DNA from: Firmicutes bacterium UBA1191
GTDB taxonomy: Bacteria > Bacillota > Clostridia > Peptostreptococcales > Anaerovoracaceae
NCBI GenBank assembly: GCA_002310095.1
Contig: DBYH01000016.1
Location: 1-55,751, forward strand
DNA length: 55,751 nucleotides
Reading direction: 5' to 3'
Position numbers and translations under genes: made by a program. Numbering within the stretch: position 1 is the first letter of the stretch; every line of letters begins with the position of its first letter. The notes under the pieces are model-generated. The model was not told where the DNA came from and did no database searches. It was given only the letters and a program-made list of their open reading frames with translations. Below, in pieces: positions 48,494-55,751 of this stretch.

Positions 48494-50518
48494 CTGTTTT
48501 TCCTCCGTTGTCTCTGTATCAGTTTCCGCTTCTGTATCTGTTGTATCTGTCTGTATGTTCGCCGCGGGTTTCGCTACTTTCTCCCTGTCCCTTCGGGTGC
48601 TGTGAATGTCAAAGAGGTTCAGCCTCAGCGCGTTCATGCATACGCAAAAGCTGGATACGCTCATAGCCGCCGCTCCCAGCATGGGGTTCATGGTCCATCC
48701 CGTCAGGTGAACGAACGCCCCGGCCGCAACCGGTATGAGCACTATATTGTATATGAACGCCCAAAACAGATTCTCGTGTATGTTGCGCAAAGTCGCCCTG
48801 CTCAGTCTGATCGCGGCGGGCACTTCCGTCAGTCTGCTGTTCATGAGCACCACGTCGGCGGCGTCGATGGCCACGTCGGTTCCCGCTCCGATGGCTATTC
48901 CCACGTCCGCTCTCGTGAGGGCAGGCGCGTCGTTGATTCCGTCGCCGACCATGGCGACTTTTCCGGACTTCTGCAGTTCCTTTATTACTCTCTCTTTTCC
49001 TTCAGGCTTTACGCCCGCGATTATCTCGTCGACGCCCACCTGTTTTCCGATGGCTCGGGCGATGTGCTCTTTGTCTCCAGACAGCATGACCGTGCGGATC
49101 CCCATGTTCCTGAGCTGGCGGATCGCTTCGGGACTTTCCTCCCTTATAACATCCCCGCCCTCAAGGCGGCCTTCTGTAATGGTTCCTGTCTTGTCCAGGA
49201 CCACCGTCGTGACTCGCCCCGTCTCCTCCTGGGACTGGGCCGTCTTGAAGAGGATTCCGTTCTTCGCTCCGACGCCGTTACCGACCATGATCGCCACAGG
49301 CGTCGCCAGGCCCAGGGCGCACGGGCAGCTGACGACGAGGACCGATATTCCCCTCGCCAACGCATAACCTGCTTCGGCTCCCGCGATGAGCCAGATGATT
49401 ATCACAATAAGAGCAATGACGAGAACCGCCGGAATAAATATCCCGGAAACCTTGTCCGCGATTCTGGCTATAGGCGCCTTCGTCGCGGCAGCGTCGCTTA
49501 CCATCTTTATAATCTGCGACAGAGTCGTGTCCTCGCCGACACGGGTTGCCTTTGCTTTAATGCTGCCGTACTGGTTGAGGGTCGCAGCGGATATCTGGTC
49601 GCCCGGTTCCTTGTTCACCGGAACGCTTTCTCCCGTGAGGGCAGACTCGTTTACCGACGTCGCTCCCTCGATGATCACGCCGTCCACCGGCACATTGTCG
49701 CCCGGCTTCACGATGAAGATGTCACCCGCGCGTACCTCTTCGATCGGAACAGTTTTTTCCGTGCCGTCTTCAAAAACCGTAACCGTCTGCGGCGCCAGTT
49801 TCATGAGGCTCTTGAGAGCGTCGGTCGTCTTGCCCTTTGCCATGGCCTCGAGCAGCTTGCCAACGGTGATCAGTGTGACTATCATCGCCGCTGATTCGAA
49901 GTACAGTTTGTGCAGGGACGCCATCTGCAGATCGTCATATATTGATACTGAGATGGCACCGTTTCCGTAAAAAATAATCTCGTAGAACAGCACCCACGCG
50001 CTCCAAAGAAATGACACACCTGAACCCATGGCCACCAGTGTGTCCATGTTCGGCGCGCCGTGCATCAGGCCCTTGAAACCATTCGTGAAGAACGCCCTGT
50101 TTATGTACATAATGACTCCGGCGAGGATCATTTCGATGATGCCTATCATCGCGGCGGTCAGTCCGTCGGCATCCCCCGCTTCGCCGGCTCCCGGCCATCC
50201 CCACATTGTTACGCCCATGGAGAAATACATGAGCGCCAGAAGCAGAGCGACCGAAATGATCAGGCGCTTTCTGAGCTTCGGAGTTTCCGTATCTTTAAGG
50301 ATATCCTCAGTCGCTTCGGATTTCCTTAGACGCGCACCGTAGCCGGCCCGTTCGACTGCTTTAATTATTTCCGCTGCGTCCGCCGTCCCTTCGACACTCA
50401 TGGAGTAGGTCAGCAGACTCACTGAGCACGATTCCACACCCGGCACGCCTGACACTGCCTTTTCCACCCGCGCCTGGCACGCGGCGCAGCTCATTCCTGT
50501 AACTGAATAATGTTCCAT
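48284..50518 (-). CDS. copA: CopA-type Cu(I) ATPase lacking the N-domain, fused to CopZ
   Basis: P1B-type copper exporter, 744 residues. N-terminal metal-binding domain GMSCAACQ (Cys11/14), membrane helices, actuator TGES and the membrane site SCPCALGLATP are all present. After the phosphorylation motif DKTGTITEGRLEGGDVI the sequence jumps to REESPEAIRQLRNMGIRTVMLSGD. The ~110-residue nucleotide-binding domain with the HP motif is absent, in frame. The C-terminus runs through an acidic linker into a second heavy-metal domain (GMMCMHCEATVKK), which has its own ribosome binding site. ATP binding should be severely affected. Downstream of csoR. Confidence 0.93.
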   Translation of the reverse strand: MEHYSVTGMSCAACQARVEKAVSGVPGVESCSVSLLTYSMSVEGTADAAEIIKAVERAGYGARLRKSEATEDILKDTETPKLRKRLIISVALLLALMYFSMGVTMWGWPGAGEAGDADGLTAAMIGIIEMILAGVIMYINRAFFTNGFKGLMHGAPNMDTLVAMGSGVSFLWSAWVLFYEIIFYGNGAISVSIYDDLQMASLHKLYFESAAMIVTLITVGKLLEAMAKGKTTDALKSLMKLAPQTVTVFEDGTEKTVPIEEVRAGDIFIVKPGDNVPVDGVIIEGATSVNESALTGESVPVNKEPGDQISAATLNQYGSIKAKATRVGEDTTLSQIIKMVSDAAATKAPIARIADKVSGIFIPAVLVIALIVIIIWLIAGAEAGYALARGISVLVVSCPCALGLATPVAIMVGNGVGAKNGILFKTAQSQEETGRVTTVVLDKTGTITEGRLEGGDVIREESPEAIRQLRNMGIRTVMLSGDKEHIARAIGKQVGVDEIIAGVKPEGKERVIKELQKSGKVAMVGDGINDAPALTRADVGIAIGAGTDVAIDAADVVLMNSRLTEVPAAIRLSRATLRNIHENLFWAFIYNIVLIPVAAGAFVHLTGWTMNPMLGAAAMSVSSFCVCMNALRLNLFDIHSTRRDREKVAKPAANIQTDTTDTEAETDTETTEEKQMEKTMNIEGMMCMHCEATVKKALEEIDGVEAAQVSHEQDRAVVTLNADVADKVLKEAVEAKDYKVISIE

Positions 50519-50546
50519 AAAAGAATTCTGCCTTTGCAGTCTCCGT

Positions 50547-50873
50547 CTACTTCATTAGTTTCTGCAGTACGCCCAGAAGCTCGTCGACCGTCTCATCGTT
50601 GCCCGCCCTGACGTCGTTGATCACGCAGCTCCTGATGTGATTCGACATGAGCACCCGGTTGAAACTCGAAAGAGCCGCGCTAGCGGCGGCGCTCTGGTTC
50701 AGTATGTCCGGGCAGTAGGCGCCTTCCTCGACCATACGCTTCAGACCCCTTATCTGGCCCTCGATCCGGCTGAGCCTGTTGATCAGGTCCCTGTATTCCT
50801 CCGGGGACCTTTCCTTGGTTCTGCCTTCAGCCTCTCTTCTTGTACAGCAGTTGTCCTGTATCGCTTTGTTCAT
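50547..50873 (-). CDS. csoR: CsoR-family copper-sensing repressor
   Basis: A 108-residue DUF156/CsoR repressor. The copper ligands Cys (YCPDILNQ), His and Cys (MSNHIRSCV) are all present, with the RLSRIEGQIRGLKRMVEEG signature. It is upstream of copA (28-bp gap) and downstream of a classic CsoR operator, so copper should derepress csoR-copA. A Cys-rich N-terminus (DNCCTRREAEG) is a local extra. Confidence 0.94.
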   Translation of the reverse strand: MNKAIQDNCCTRREAEGRTKERSPEEYRDLINRLSRIEGQIRGLKRMVEEGAYCPDILNQSAAASAALSSFNRVLMSNHIRSCVINDVRAGNDETVDELLGVLQKLMK

Positions 50874-50904
50874 TGTTTTCGTCCTCCTGACTGCCTTTAT
50901 TATA

Positions 50905-50921
50905 TACCCCTAGGGGGTATG
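50905..50921. promoter_or_regulatory. CsoR operator
   Basis: ATACCCCTAGGGGGTAT is a near-perfect palindrome matching known CsoR sites (TACCCC-GGGGTA). It lies 32 bp before csoR. The rest of the gap to 51077 holds no gene; I see a T-rich region and a weak hairpin (AACTAAA/TTTAGTT) after lplA. Confidence 0.85.
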
Positions 50922-51077
50922 TGTAAAGCTAAACAGAGAACCAAACCCGACAAATCCCTGTTTGGTGGGCAGCTGCCAAGTACAGTTTGGTCTGCCTTTG
51001 CATCAAAACTAAAACTCTTAGGGATGGACAAATGACTGGCAAAACAGAAGAGTATGTGTAAACTAAAAAAATTTCGT

Positions 51078-52094
51078 TTAGTTCTGCGTGATCAAATCTG
51101 TCAGTTCTTCTGCCGTCATGCCGCTGATGTAATCACCGAGATCGGCGTGCGAAAGGATCCGCAGCACGGCGTCAGGTCTGTACTCGACGCCCGTCAGCAG
51201 TTCTTCGATTTCCGAAATGCTTTTGATGCCGAAATAGTCGCCGAAGATCCGGATGTCCTTGATGCGGCCGCGGCTGACGTTCAGCCTGACATCCACAAGA
51301 CCAAAAGCATACTTGCGGCTCGCCGCTACAGCAAAAGCAGGCGACGCTCCGTAGTTCCACTCCCAGGTGGAATACTTCCCGTCAGCCAGCTTCTGTATGG
51401 CGGTCCTGTCCGCTTCGGTCAGTTCATAACAAACCGCGTCTGGATAATTCTTAAGATAATAATCATAGAGAAGCAGCATGAACTGTTCAGCGTCCATGCC
51501 GCCTCCTTCTGATTCTGTTTTCACCTGCTGCTCCGTCATGTGCGACGAGATATTCGTCACGTGTGACTGGACAGATTTGACCGCTTTGCTTTCGGTCTTC
51601 TTTTTATTCGGAGTGAGCGCTCCGGAAATGTCGCTGACGTCCATGCTGAACATGAGCGTGCCGTGGTGCATCATCCTTCCGTTTCTGACGCACTGGGCGT
51701 TTCCGGAGAACTTCTTTCCGTCTATCATGAGATCGTTTCTGCCGCTGAGGACCGCTTCAACGCCGAGGCTCCGCAGGAAATCTCTCACCATCTCAGTGAA
51801 ATATTCATAGTTCGAGAAGAGTCCTTCCCTGTATGTCTGTATGACCGTATAGTTCACGTTTCCCAGATCGTGAAAGACCGCTCCTCCGCCGGTGAGTCTC
51901 CTGACCACACTGACGCCATTATCACGGATAAACTGACTGTCTATCTCCTCGATGGTGTTCTGATTTTTGCCTACGACGACAGTATTGTCGTTCCGCCAGA
52001 GCATGACGATATCCTCATCGAAATTGTCGATGAGATATTCCTCCGCGGCCAGGTTGTAGTAAGCGTTCTTACTGTCGTTGATTATAAGCAGCAT
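51078..52094 (-). CDS. lplA: lipoate-protein ligase A
   Basis: Activates lipoate with ATP and attaches it to lipoyl domains such as GcvH. At 338 residues: NLAAEEYLID, RRLTGGGAVFHDLGNVNYTVI (ligand loop), and GRNDLMIDGKKFSGNAQ with the catalytic Lys. A C-terminal accessory domain is present. A low-complexity acidic stretch (SHMTEQQVKTESEGGG) interrupts the middle, where other LplA are compact. No lipoyl-protein genes are adjacent. Confidence 0.92.
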   Translation of the reverse strand: MLLIINDSKNAYYNLAAEEYLIDNFDEDIVMLWRNDNTVVVGKNQNTIEEIDSQFIRDNGVSVVRRLTGGGAVFHDLGNVNYTVIQTYREGLFSNYEYFTEMVRDFLRSLGVEAVLSGRNDLMIDGKKFSGNAQCVRNGRMMHHGTLMFSMDVSDISGALTPNKKKTESKAVKSVQSHVTNISSHMTEQQVKTESEGGGMDAEQFMLLLYDYYLKNYPDAVCYELTEADRTAIQKLADGKYSTWEWNYGASPAFAVAASRKYAFGLVDVRLNVSRGRIKDIRIFGDYFGIKSISEIEELLTGVEYRPDAVLRILSHADLGDYISGMTAEELTDLITQN

Positions 52095-52116
52095 AAGTAT
52101 CTCTTAACCGCAGCCA

Positions 52117-54201
52117 CTATTCTTCCGCAGCGGCGTTCATCATTACGGTTGCTCTCTCGATGCCCTCGAGTTCCGCTTTGTAGACTTCCTCGAGGTATCC
52201 TGCCTGCTGCTCTCTGATCTCCTTGAGAGCCGCGATCTCCTCGCTTACGTCAGGATTCTCAGCATCATACTTCTCGCCGAGTGAAACTACGATGGCGTTG
52301 GTATCCGCGTGCGGCCACTCTATGAGACCAGCGCCCCAGGTGTCGTCACGCTTGTCGAAGAGCTGGTTCTTCATGTAGTCGCATGTGGCTTTGTCGAAGT
52401 TCATGTCGTACCATGACCAGTCTACTTCCGACAGATAGTCGTCGTAGGCTTCCGCAACGTTTCCTTCCTCAAGAGCCGCGATGGCAGCGTCAAGATTGGC
52501 GACGTTGTCCTCGTACATGTCGTGTCTGATGATCGCGTCGACATTTAAGAAGTCAAGCCCGAGGAGTGAATCCTGGAAGGCCAGGTATACATTCTGGGTC
52601 TTTACATTCAGGTCGGTTGCGGCCGCGTCGTCACCGGATTTTTCGACTACGTTCATCTTATCTTTAAGAGCGTCGGCAGCGGCGTAAGCCTCCTCTATGG
52701 CCTCGGAGAACCGCGCCTGAGCATCGTCATTAAGCGATTTCTCGAAGCCCTTGATCCTGGCCTTGAAGTTCATCGGTCTCACGAGGCACGAGTCCAGATC
52801 GATGATGACTTTTCCGAATGTCTTCATCATCTCAACATAGCCCTCTTCGTCCAGAGGCTGGTATTTCCAGCTGTCATAAGTCGAGTGATATCCGACATCT
52901 TCGTACTTCGTGCCGTCGCCGTCACCCGCGCAGATGGCCGGAATTCCCATTCTAGTCCACATGAAATCTTCCGTATATGTGCTGAGATCTCCATGAGACC
53001 AGGTGTACTTGGAGCTGTCAGCCAGCTCAGCTATGCTCTTCTTTGCGAAGCTTTTCAGCTCAACCGAGCAAAGAGTGCCTTTGCATGTCTCGCCTTCAAC
53101 AGTGTATCCGCTGTCCATGTTCACTATCGCGAAACCGCCGTTGACCCAGTCAGGGTGATTCGTCATGATGTCTTCATATGCTCCAGTCGACCAGTCGTAC
53201 TCACTTCCTTCGCGGCCCCACTCTTCTGCGCCGTGGATGCAGAATCTTATGGTCTTGTCAGGAGTGAATCCGCTGTCGATCATCGCCTTTGCCATTCCCA
53301 TGCTCGCGCCGCATCCCCACGCGTCATCGTACGCCGCGTGGAAGTACCCGTCCATGTGAGCGAATACGAATATTGTCTCATCCGTTGCGCCCGGGATCTC
53401 GCCGTAGAGGTTGTGGGAAGTCGCGTTCTCGGTAACCTGCGAATCCGCATTGAACGTAACCTTGATGGAGTCTTCGCCCGAAGCCTTGATGGCCTTCTTC
53501 AGAGCATTGCAGTCCTTGCGGCTGATGGCAAGGGCCGGAGCGTCCGAAGGCGCACAGACGTCCTGAACGCCGATTCTCGTTCCGTCTTCATCTTTCTCAA
53601 CGAACTCTCTCATGGCGATGGAGCAAAGAGCTCCCTTCTCTTTTGCCTGAACTGCCGGGTAGTTGATCCACCAGTCTTCCTCCTGGTTGATCTCGTAGAG
53701 CACCAGCTTGCCCGTTACATCAAGTCCTTCGTAGTCCGCTTCTGTTCCGCGGTTCACGTAAACCAGTTCGACCTCCTGGTTATCCGCCTGAATCGTGGTC
53801 TGGTAACCGCCCAGATCTATCTTCTGTTCTTCGCCGTTGGCGTCTGTGAATGTGATATTCGCGCCTTTGAACGTCCATCCGTCGACAGTGATTTCATCTA
53901 CGGTGACGTTGTTCAGACCTATGTCATTCATCACGCCCTCGAGGTACTGGCAGGCCTCATACTCCGCCGGTGATCCCGCGGATCTCATGCCTACCGCCTC
54001 GTCATCTCCGAAGGATGCGACTGTCTCGTTAACTTTTTTCGCAAAGTCAATATCCACTGCGTCCGCAAAGGCAGTATACTCCGCGCTCAGTTCCGGAGCC
54101 GCCGCTTCTTCCTCCTGAGTGTCATTGTTTCCGCATCCGGAAAGTCCGAAAATCGTGAACGCGAAAACAAAGGACAACAATATGGCCAGAATCTTTTTCA
54201 T
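52117..54201 (-). CDS. M28-family zinc aminopeptidase lipoprotein
   Basis: A 694-residue exported protease. The signal peptide ends in the lipobox GLSGC with Cys23. An N-terminal domain, a PA-type insert around residues ~130-250 and the M28 catalytic domain follow. Metal ligands are visible in FAHMDGYFHAAYDDAWGCGA, IHGAEEWGREG, NMDSG and YHSTYDSW. The ~150-residue C-terminal helical domain is unusual. It should supply amino acids to a fermenter that uses IorAB and GabT. Confidence 0.88.
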   Translation of the reverse strand: MKKILAILLSFVFAFTIFGLSGCGNNDTQEEEAAAPELSAEYTAFADAVDIDFAKKVNETVASFGDDEAVGMRSAGSPAEYEACQYLEGVMNDIGLNNVTVDEITVDGWTFKGANITFTDANGEEQKIDLGGYQTTIQADNQEVELVYVNRGTEADYEGLDVTGKLVLYEINQEEDWWINYPAVQAKEKGALCSIAMREFVEKDEDGTRIGVQDVCAPSDAPALAISRKDCNALKKAIKASGEDSIKVTFNADSQVTENATSHNLYGEIPGATDETIFVFAHMDGYFHAAYDDAWGCGASMGMAKAMIDSGFTPDKTIRFCIHGAEEWGREGSEYDWSTGAYEDIMTNHPDWVNGGFAIVNMDSGYTVEGETCKGTLCSVELKSFAKKSIAELADSSKYTWSHGDLSTYTEDFMWTRMGIPAICAGDGDGTKYEDVGYHSTYDSWKYQPLDEEGYVEMMKTFGKVIIDLDSCLVRPMNFKARIKGFEKSLNDDAQARFSEAIEEAYAAADALKDKMNVVEKSGDDAAATDLNVKTQNVYLAFQDSLLGLDFLNVDAIIRHDMYEDNVANLDAAIAALEEGNVAEAYDDYLSEVDWSWYDMNFDKATCDYMKNQLFDKRDDTWGAGLIEWPHADTNAIVVSLGEKYDAENPDVSEEIAALKEIREQQAGYLEEVYKAELEGIERATVMMNAAAEE

Positions 54202-54299
54202 GTTCTGCTTTCCTCCTCTCGTGCCGTTATGACTATATGTTTCATCTCGCTTTTTTCTGTGTTTATTTTACTATGTTTTATCAAATTAAAGCAATAAAA

Positions 54300-54344
54300 A
54301 ATCCCGCATCCGCGTGACCGGAACGGCCCCGTTTCTGCGGGATT
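54300..54344. terminator. bidirectional terminator between gabT and the M28 peptidase gene
   Basis: AATCCCGCA (54300-54308) pairs with TGCGGGATT (54336-54344) around a 27-nt region. T-runs follow on both strands (GTTTTTTAT / TTTTTATTGC). Confidence 0.75.
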
Positions 54345-54377
54345 GTTTTTTATGCTGCGTACGCGTTAGTCAGATGA

Positions 54378-55733
54378 TTATACAGCTTCAGCCAGAGCCG
54401 CCTCGAAGATCTCAAGACCTGCAGCCAGCTGCTCGTCCGTAGCTACCAGCGGACACAGGATCCTTATTACGTTGTTGTAGGTTCCTGCAGCCTCGAGCAT
54501 CAGACCCTTGTTCATCGCGTTCTGTACGATCTTTCCTACGATTTCAGCATCAGGCTCCTTGGTCGCAGGGTCCTTTACGAACTCGATTCCCATCATGGCT
54601 CCCGTTCCTCTCACGTCGCCGATGCATGGATACTTCTCCTGCATTGCCTTGAAGCCTTTTCCCAGCACGTCAGCTATGTGCAGCGCCTTCGCAGGGAAGT
54701 CGTCTCTGGTCATGACCTCGATGACCTTAAGAGCGGATACTGCTGCCAGAGCGTTCGCTCCGTAGGTTCCGCCGATGGTTCCGCCGTTGACCTTGTCCAT
54801 GATCTCCTTTCTCGCTACTATCGCCGAGAGAGGGATTCCGCCTGCGATGGACTTGGCTGTGGTCATGATGTCAGGAGCGCATCCCGCGTCCTTGTAGTAC
54901 TCTGAAGCGAACATCTTTCCGGATCTCGCCCAGCCGCACTGTACTTCGTCGCATACCATCAGGATGCCGTGCTCGTCGCAGATCTTCCTTACTGCCTTGA
55001 CCCACTCCAGTGGAGCCGGGATGAATCCGCCCTCGCCCTGTACAGGCTCGAACAGGATGGCAGCGCACGCGTCATACGGAGTAGCCTCGATGAATACCTC
55101 TTCCAGCTTGCCTACGTAGTAGTCGATGGCCGCCTGTCCCTCCAGGTTGCCCGGCGCTCTGTAGAGGTTCGGGAACTCTGCTCTGTAGATTCCGTCAGGG
55201 AATGGTCCCATGCCTACGGCGTATGACTTCTTGGCCGTCATGGTCATTGTCAGCGAAGTTCTTCCGTGGAATGCTCCCGTGAATACGATGATGTTAGGTC
55301 TTCCTGTGTAGTTTCTCGCTACCTTTACCGCGTTCTCATCAGCCTCCGATCCTGAGCATACGAAGAATGCCTGCTTCTCCTCGCCCTTTACAGGTGCGAT
55401 CTTGCAGAACTCTTCAGCCAGTGCGATGTACGGCTCGTGAGTCGTGATGTTGAACATGGAGTGGAAGTACTTGTCCGCCTGCTCCTTGACCGCTGCGATC
55501 AGCTCAGGATGTGAGTATCCTATGTTCAGTACGCCGACGCCTGCGATCCAGTCCAGGAAGATGTTTCCGTCCAGGTCCTCGAACATCGCGCCCTCGCCTC
55601 TGGCGATCGTAGCCTTGTAGGCCGTTCCGATGGCCTTCGGCGTCGCCGCCGCTCTTCTCTCGAACAGGGCTGCCGACTTAGGGCCAGGCAGAGGAGTCGT
55701 GATCTTAGGTAATGCTGTTCTTAATTCTGACAT
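54378..55733 (-). CDS. gabT: class III aminotransferase, GABA transaminase-like
   Basis: A 451-residue PLP enzyme with DEVQCGWARSGKMFASEYY, the active-site Lys in MTTAKSIAGGIPLSA, and GGTYGANALAAVSALKVIE. These match 4-aminobutyrate (or related omega-amino-acid) aminotransferases more than acetylornithine ones, but the donor cannot be fixed from sequence. The start is near the window edge with a GGAGG-type site (AAGGAGG) before it. No succinate-semialdehyde dehydrogenase is in view. Confidence 0.85.
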   Translation of the reverse strand: MSELRTALPKITTPLPGPKSAALFERRAAATPKAIGTAYKATIARGEGAMFEDLDGNIFLDWIAGVGVLNIGYSHPELIAAVKEQADKYFHSMFNITTHEPYIALAEEFCKIAPVKGEEKQAFFVCSGSEADENAVKVARNYTGRPNIIVFTGAFHGRTSLTMTMTAKKSYAVGMGPFPDGIYRAEFPNLYRAPGNLEGQAAIDYYVGKLEEVFIEATPYDACAAILFEPVQGEGGFIPAPLEWVKAVRKICDEHGILMVCDEVQCGWARSGKMFASEYYKDAGCAPDIMTTAKSIAGGIPLSAIVARKEIMDKVNGGTIGGTYGANALAAVSALKVIEVMTRDDFPAKALHIADVLGKGFKAMQEKYPCIGDVRGTGAMMGIEFVKDPATKEPDAEIVGKIVQNAMNKGLMLEAAGTYNNVIRILCPLVATDEQLAAGLEIFEAALAEAV

Positions 55734-55751
55734 TTCTTTTCCTCCTTGAAA

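Noticed and set aside
48281..49894. 537-codon open frame on the plus strand opposite copA
   Set aside because: Antisense shadow of copA; composition and lack of motifs do not support a protein.

Overview
The window looks like a chromosome segment of an obligately anaerobic, roughly half-GC Gram-positive bacterium of the class Clostridia. A Family XIII/Anaerovoracaceae-like host is my guess. Grounds: a NADH-sensing Rex repressor, a small clostridial 2[4Fe-4S] ferredoxin, indolepyruvate:ferredoxin oxidoreductase (IorAB), a UPF0182 membrane protein, CIRCE-controlled groESL, lipoproteins with Gram-positive signals, and strong AGGAGG ribosome binding sites. No rRNA, tRNA, insertion sequence or classical CRISPR was seen.

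Layout. (1) 1-5100 is one end of an integrative mobilizable element: a hypothetical gene, a MobA/MobL relaxase, a candidate oriT, a RepA-like ATPase, a MobC-like protein, a tyrosine integrase, an excisionase-like protein and a divergent Xre repressor. Four near-identical 18-bp operators lie in the divergent promoter region. The element abuts the 3' end of guaA; its other end is outside the window. (2) 5107-9019 holds guaA, two DMT-family exporters and hslO. (3) 9099-10072 is the most unusual locus: promoter, a 186-aa orphan gene, an array of ten 9-bp sites in strictly alternating orientation separated by exactly 22-nt unrelated spacers (31-bp pitch), and a terminator. (4) 10114-15158 holds groEL/groES, an OGG-type glycosylase, a P-loop/Asp23 fusion, ferredoxin, rex and acpP. 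(5) 15198-19906 holds an ABC-F ATPase and the tRNA t6A genes tsaD-rimI-tsaB-tsaE. (6) 19908-22877 holds an NTP-transferase/phosphatase fusion, XdhC and a methyltransferase, probably serving molybdenum hydroxylase maturation.

(7) 22991-29359 is an eight-gene molybdate uptake and molybdenum cofactor operon (moeA-like, moaA, MOSC-Mog, modA, modB, modC, moaC, mop). Just upstream of it is a CRP/FNR-family regulator (29594-30235). Three boxes ATGTTG-N6-CAACAT lie at activator spacing before the regulator itself, before the operon and before a putative ~80-nt small RNA. (8) 30303-37020 holds two methyltransferases, a wrecked mobB-like gene, YbaK, a G5-NlpC/P60 protein, serS and a large glutamine synthetase. 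(9) 37074-43540 is a cell-envelope-looking block: UPF0182, a 932-aa zinc-ribbon/coiled-coil membrane protein and a Pro/Ala-repeat membrane protein.

(10) 43734-47549 is the ior operon with a small beta-grasp-like protein and an FrhB-like flavoprotein. (11) 47628-54201 holds a TatD-associated radical SAM protein, copper genes csoR-copA (CopA lacks its nucleotide-binding domain and is fused to CopZ), lplA and an M28 peptidase lipoprotein. (12) 54378-55733 is a GabT-like aminotransferase. A 9-mer, TGCCTTTGC, recurs far above chance and mostly on one strand outside the mobile element.
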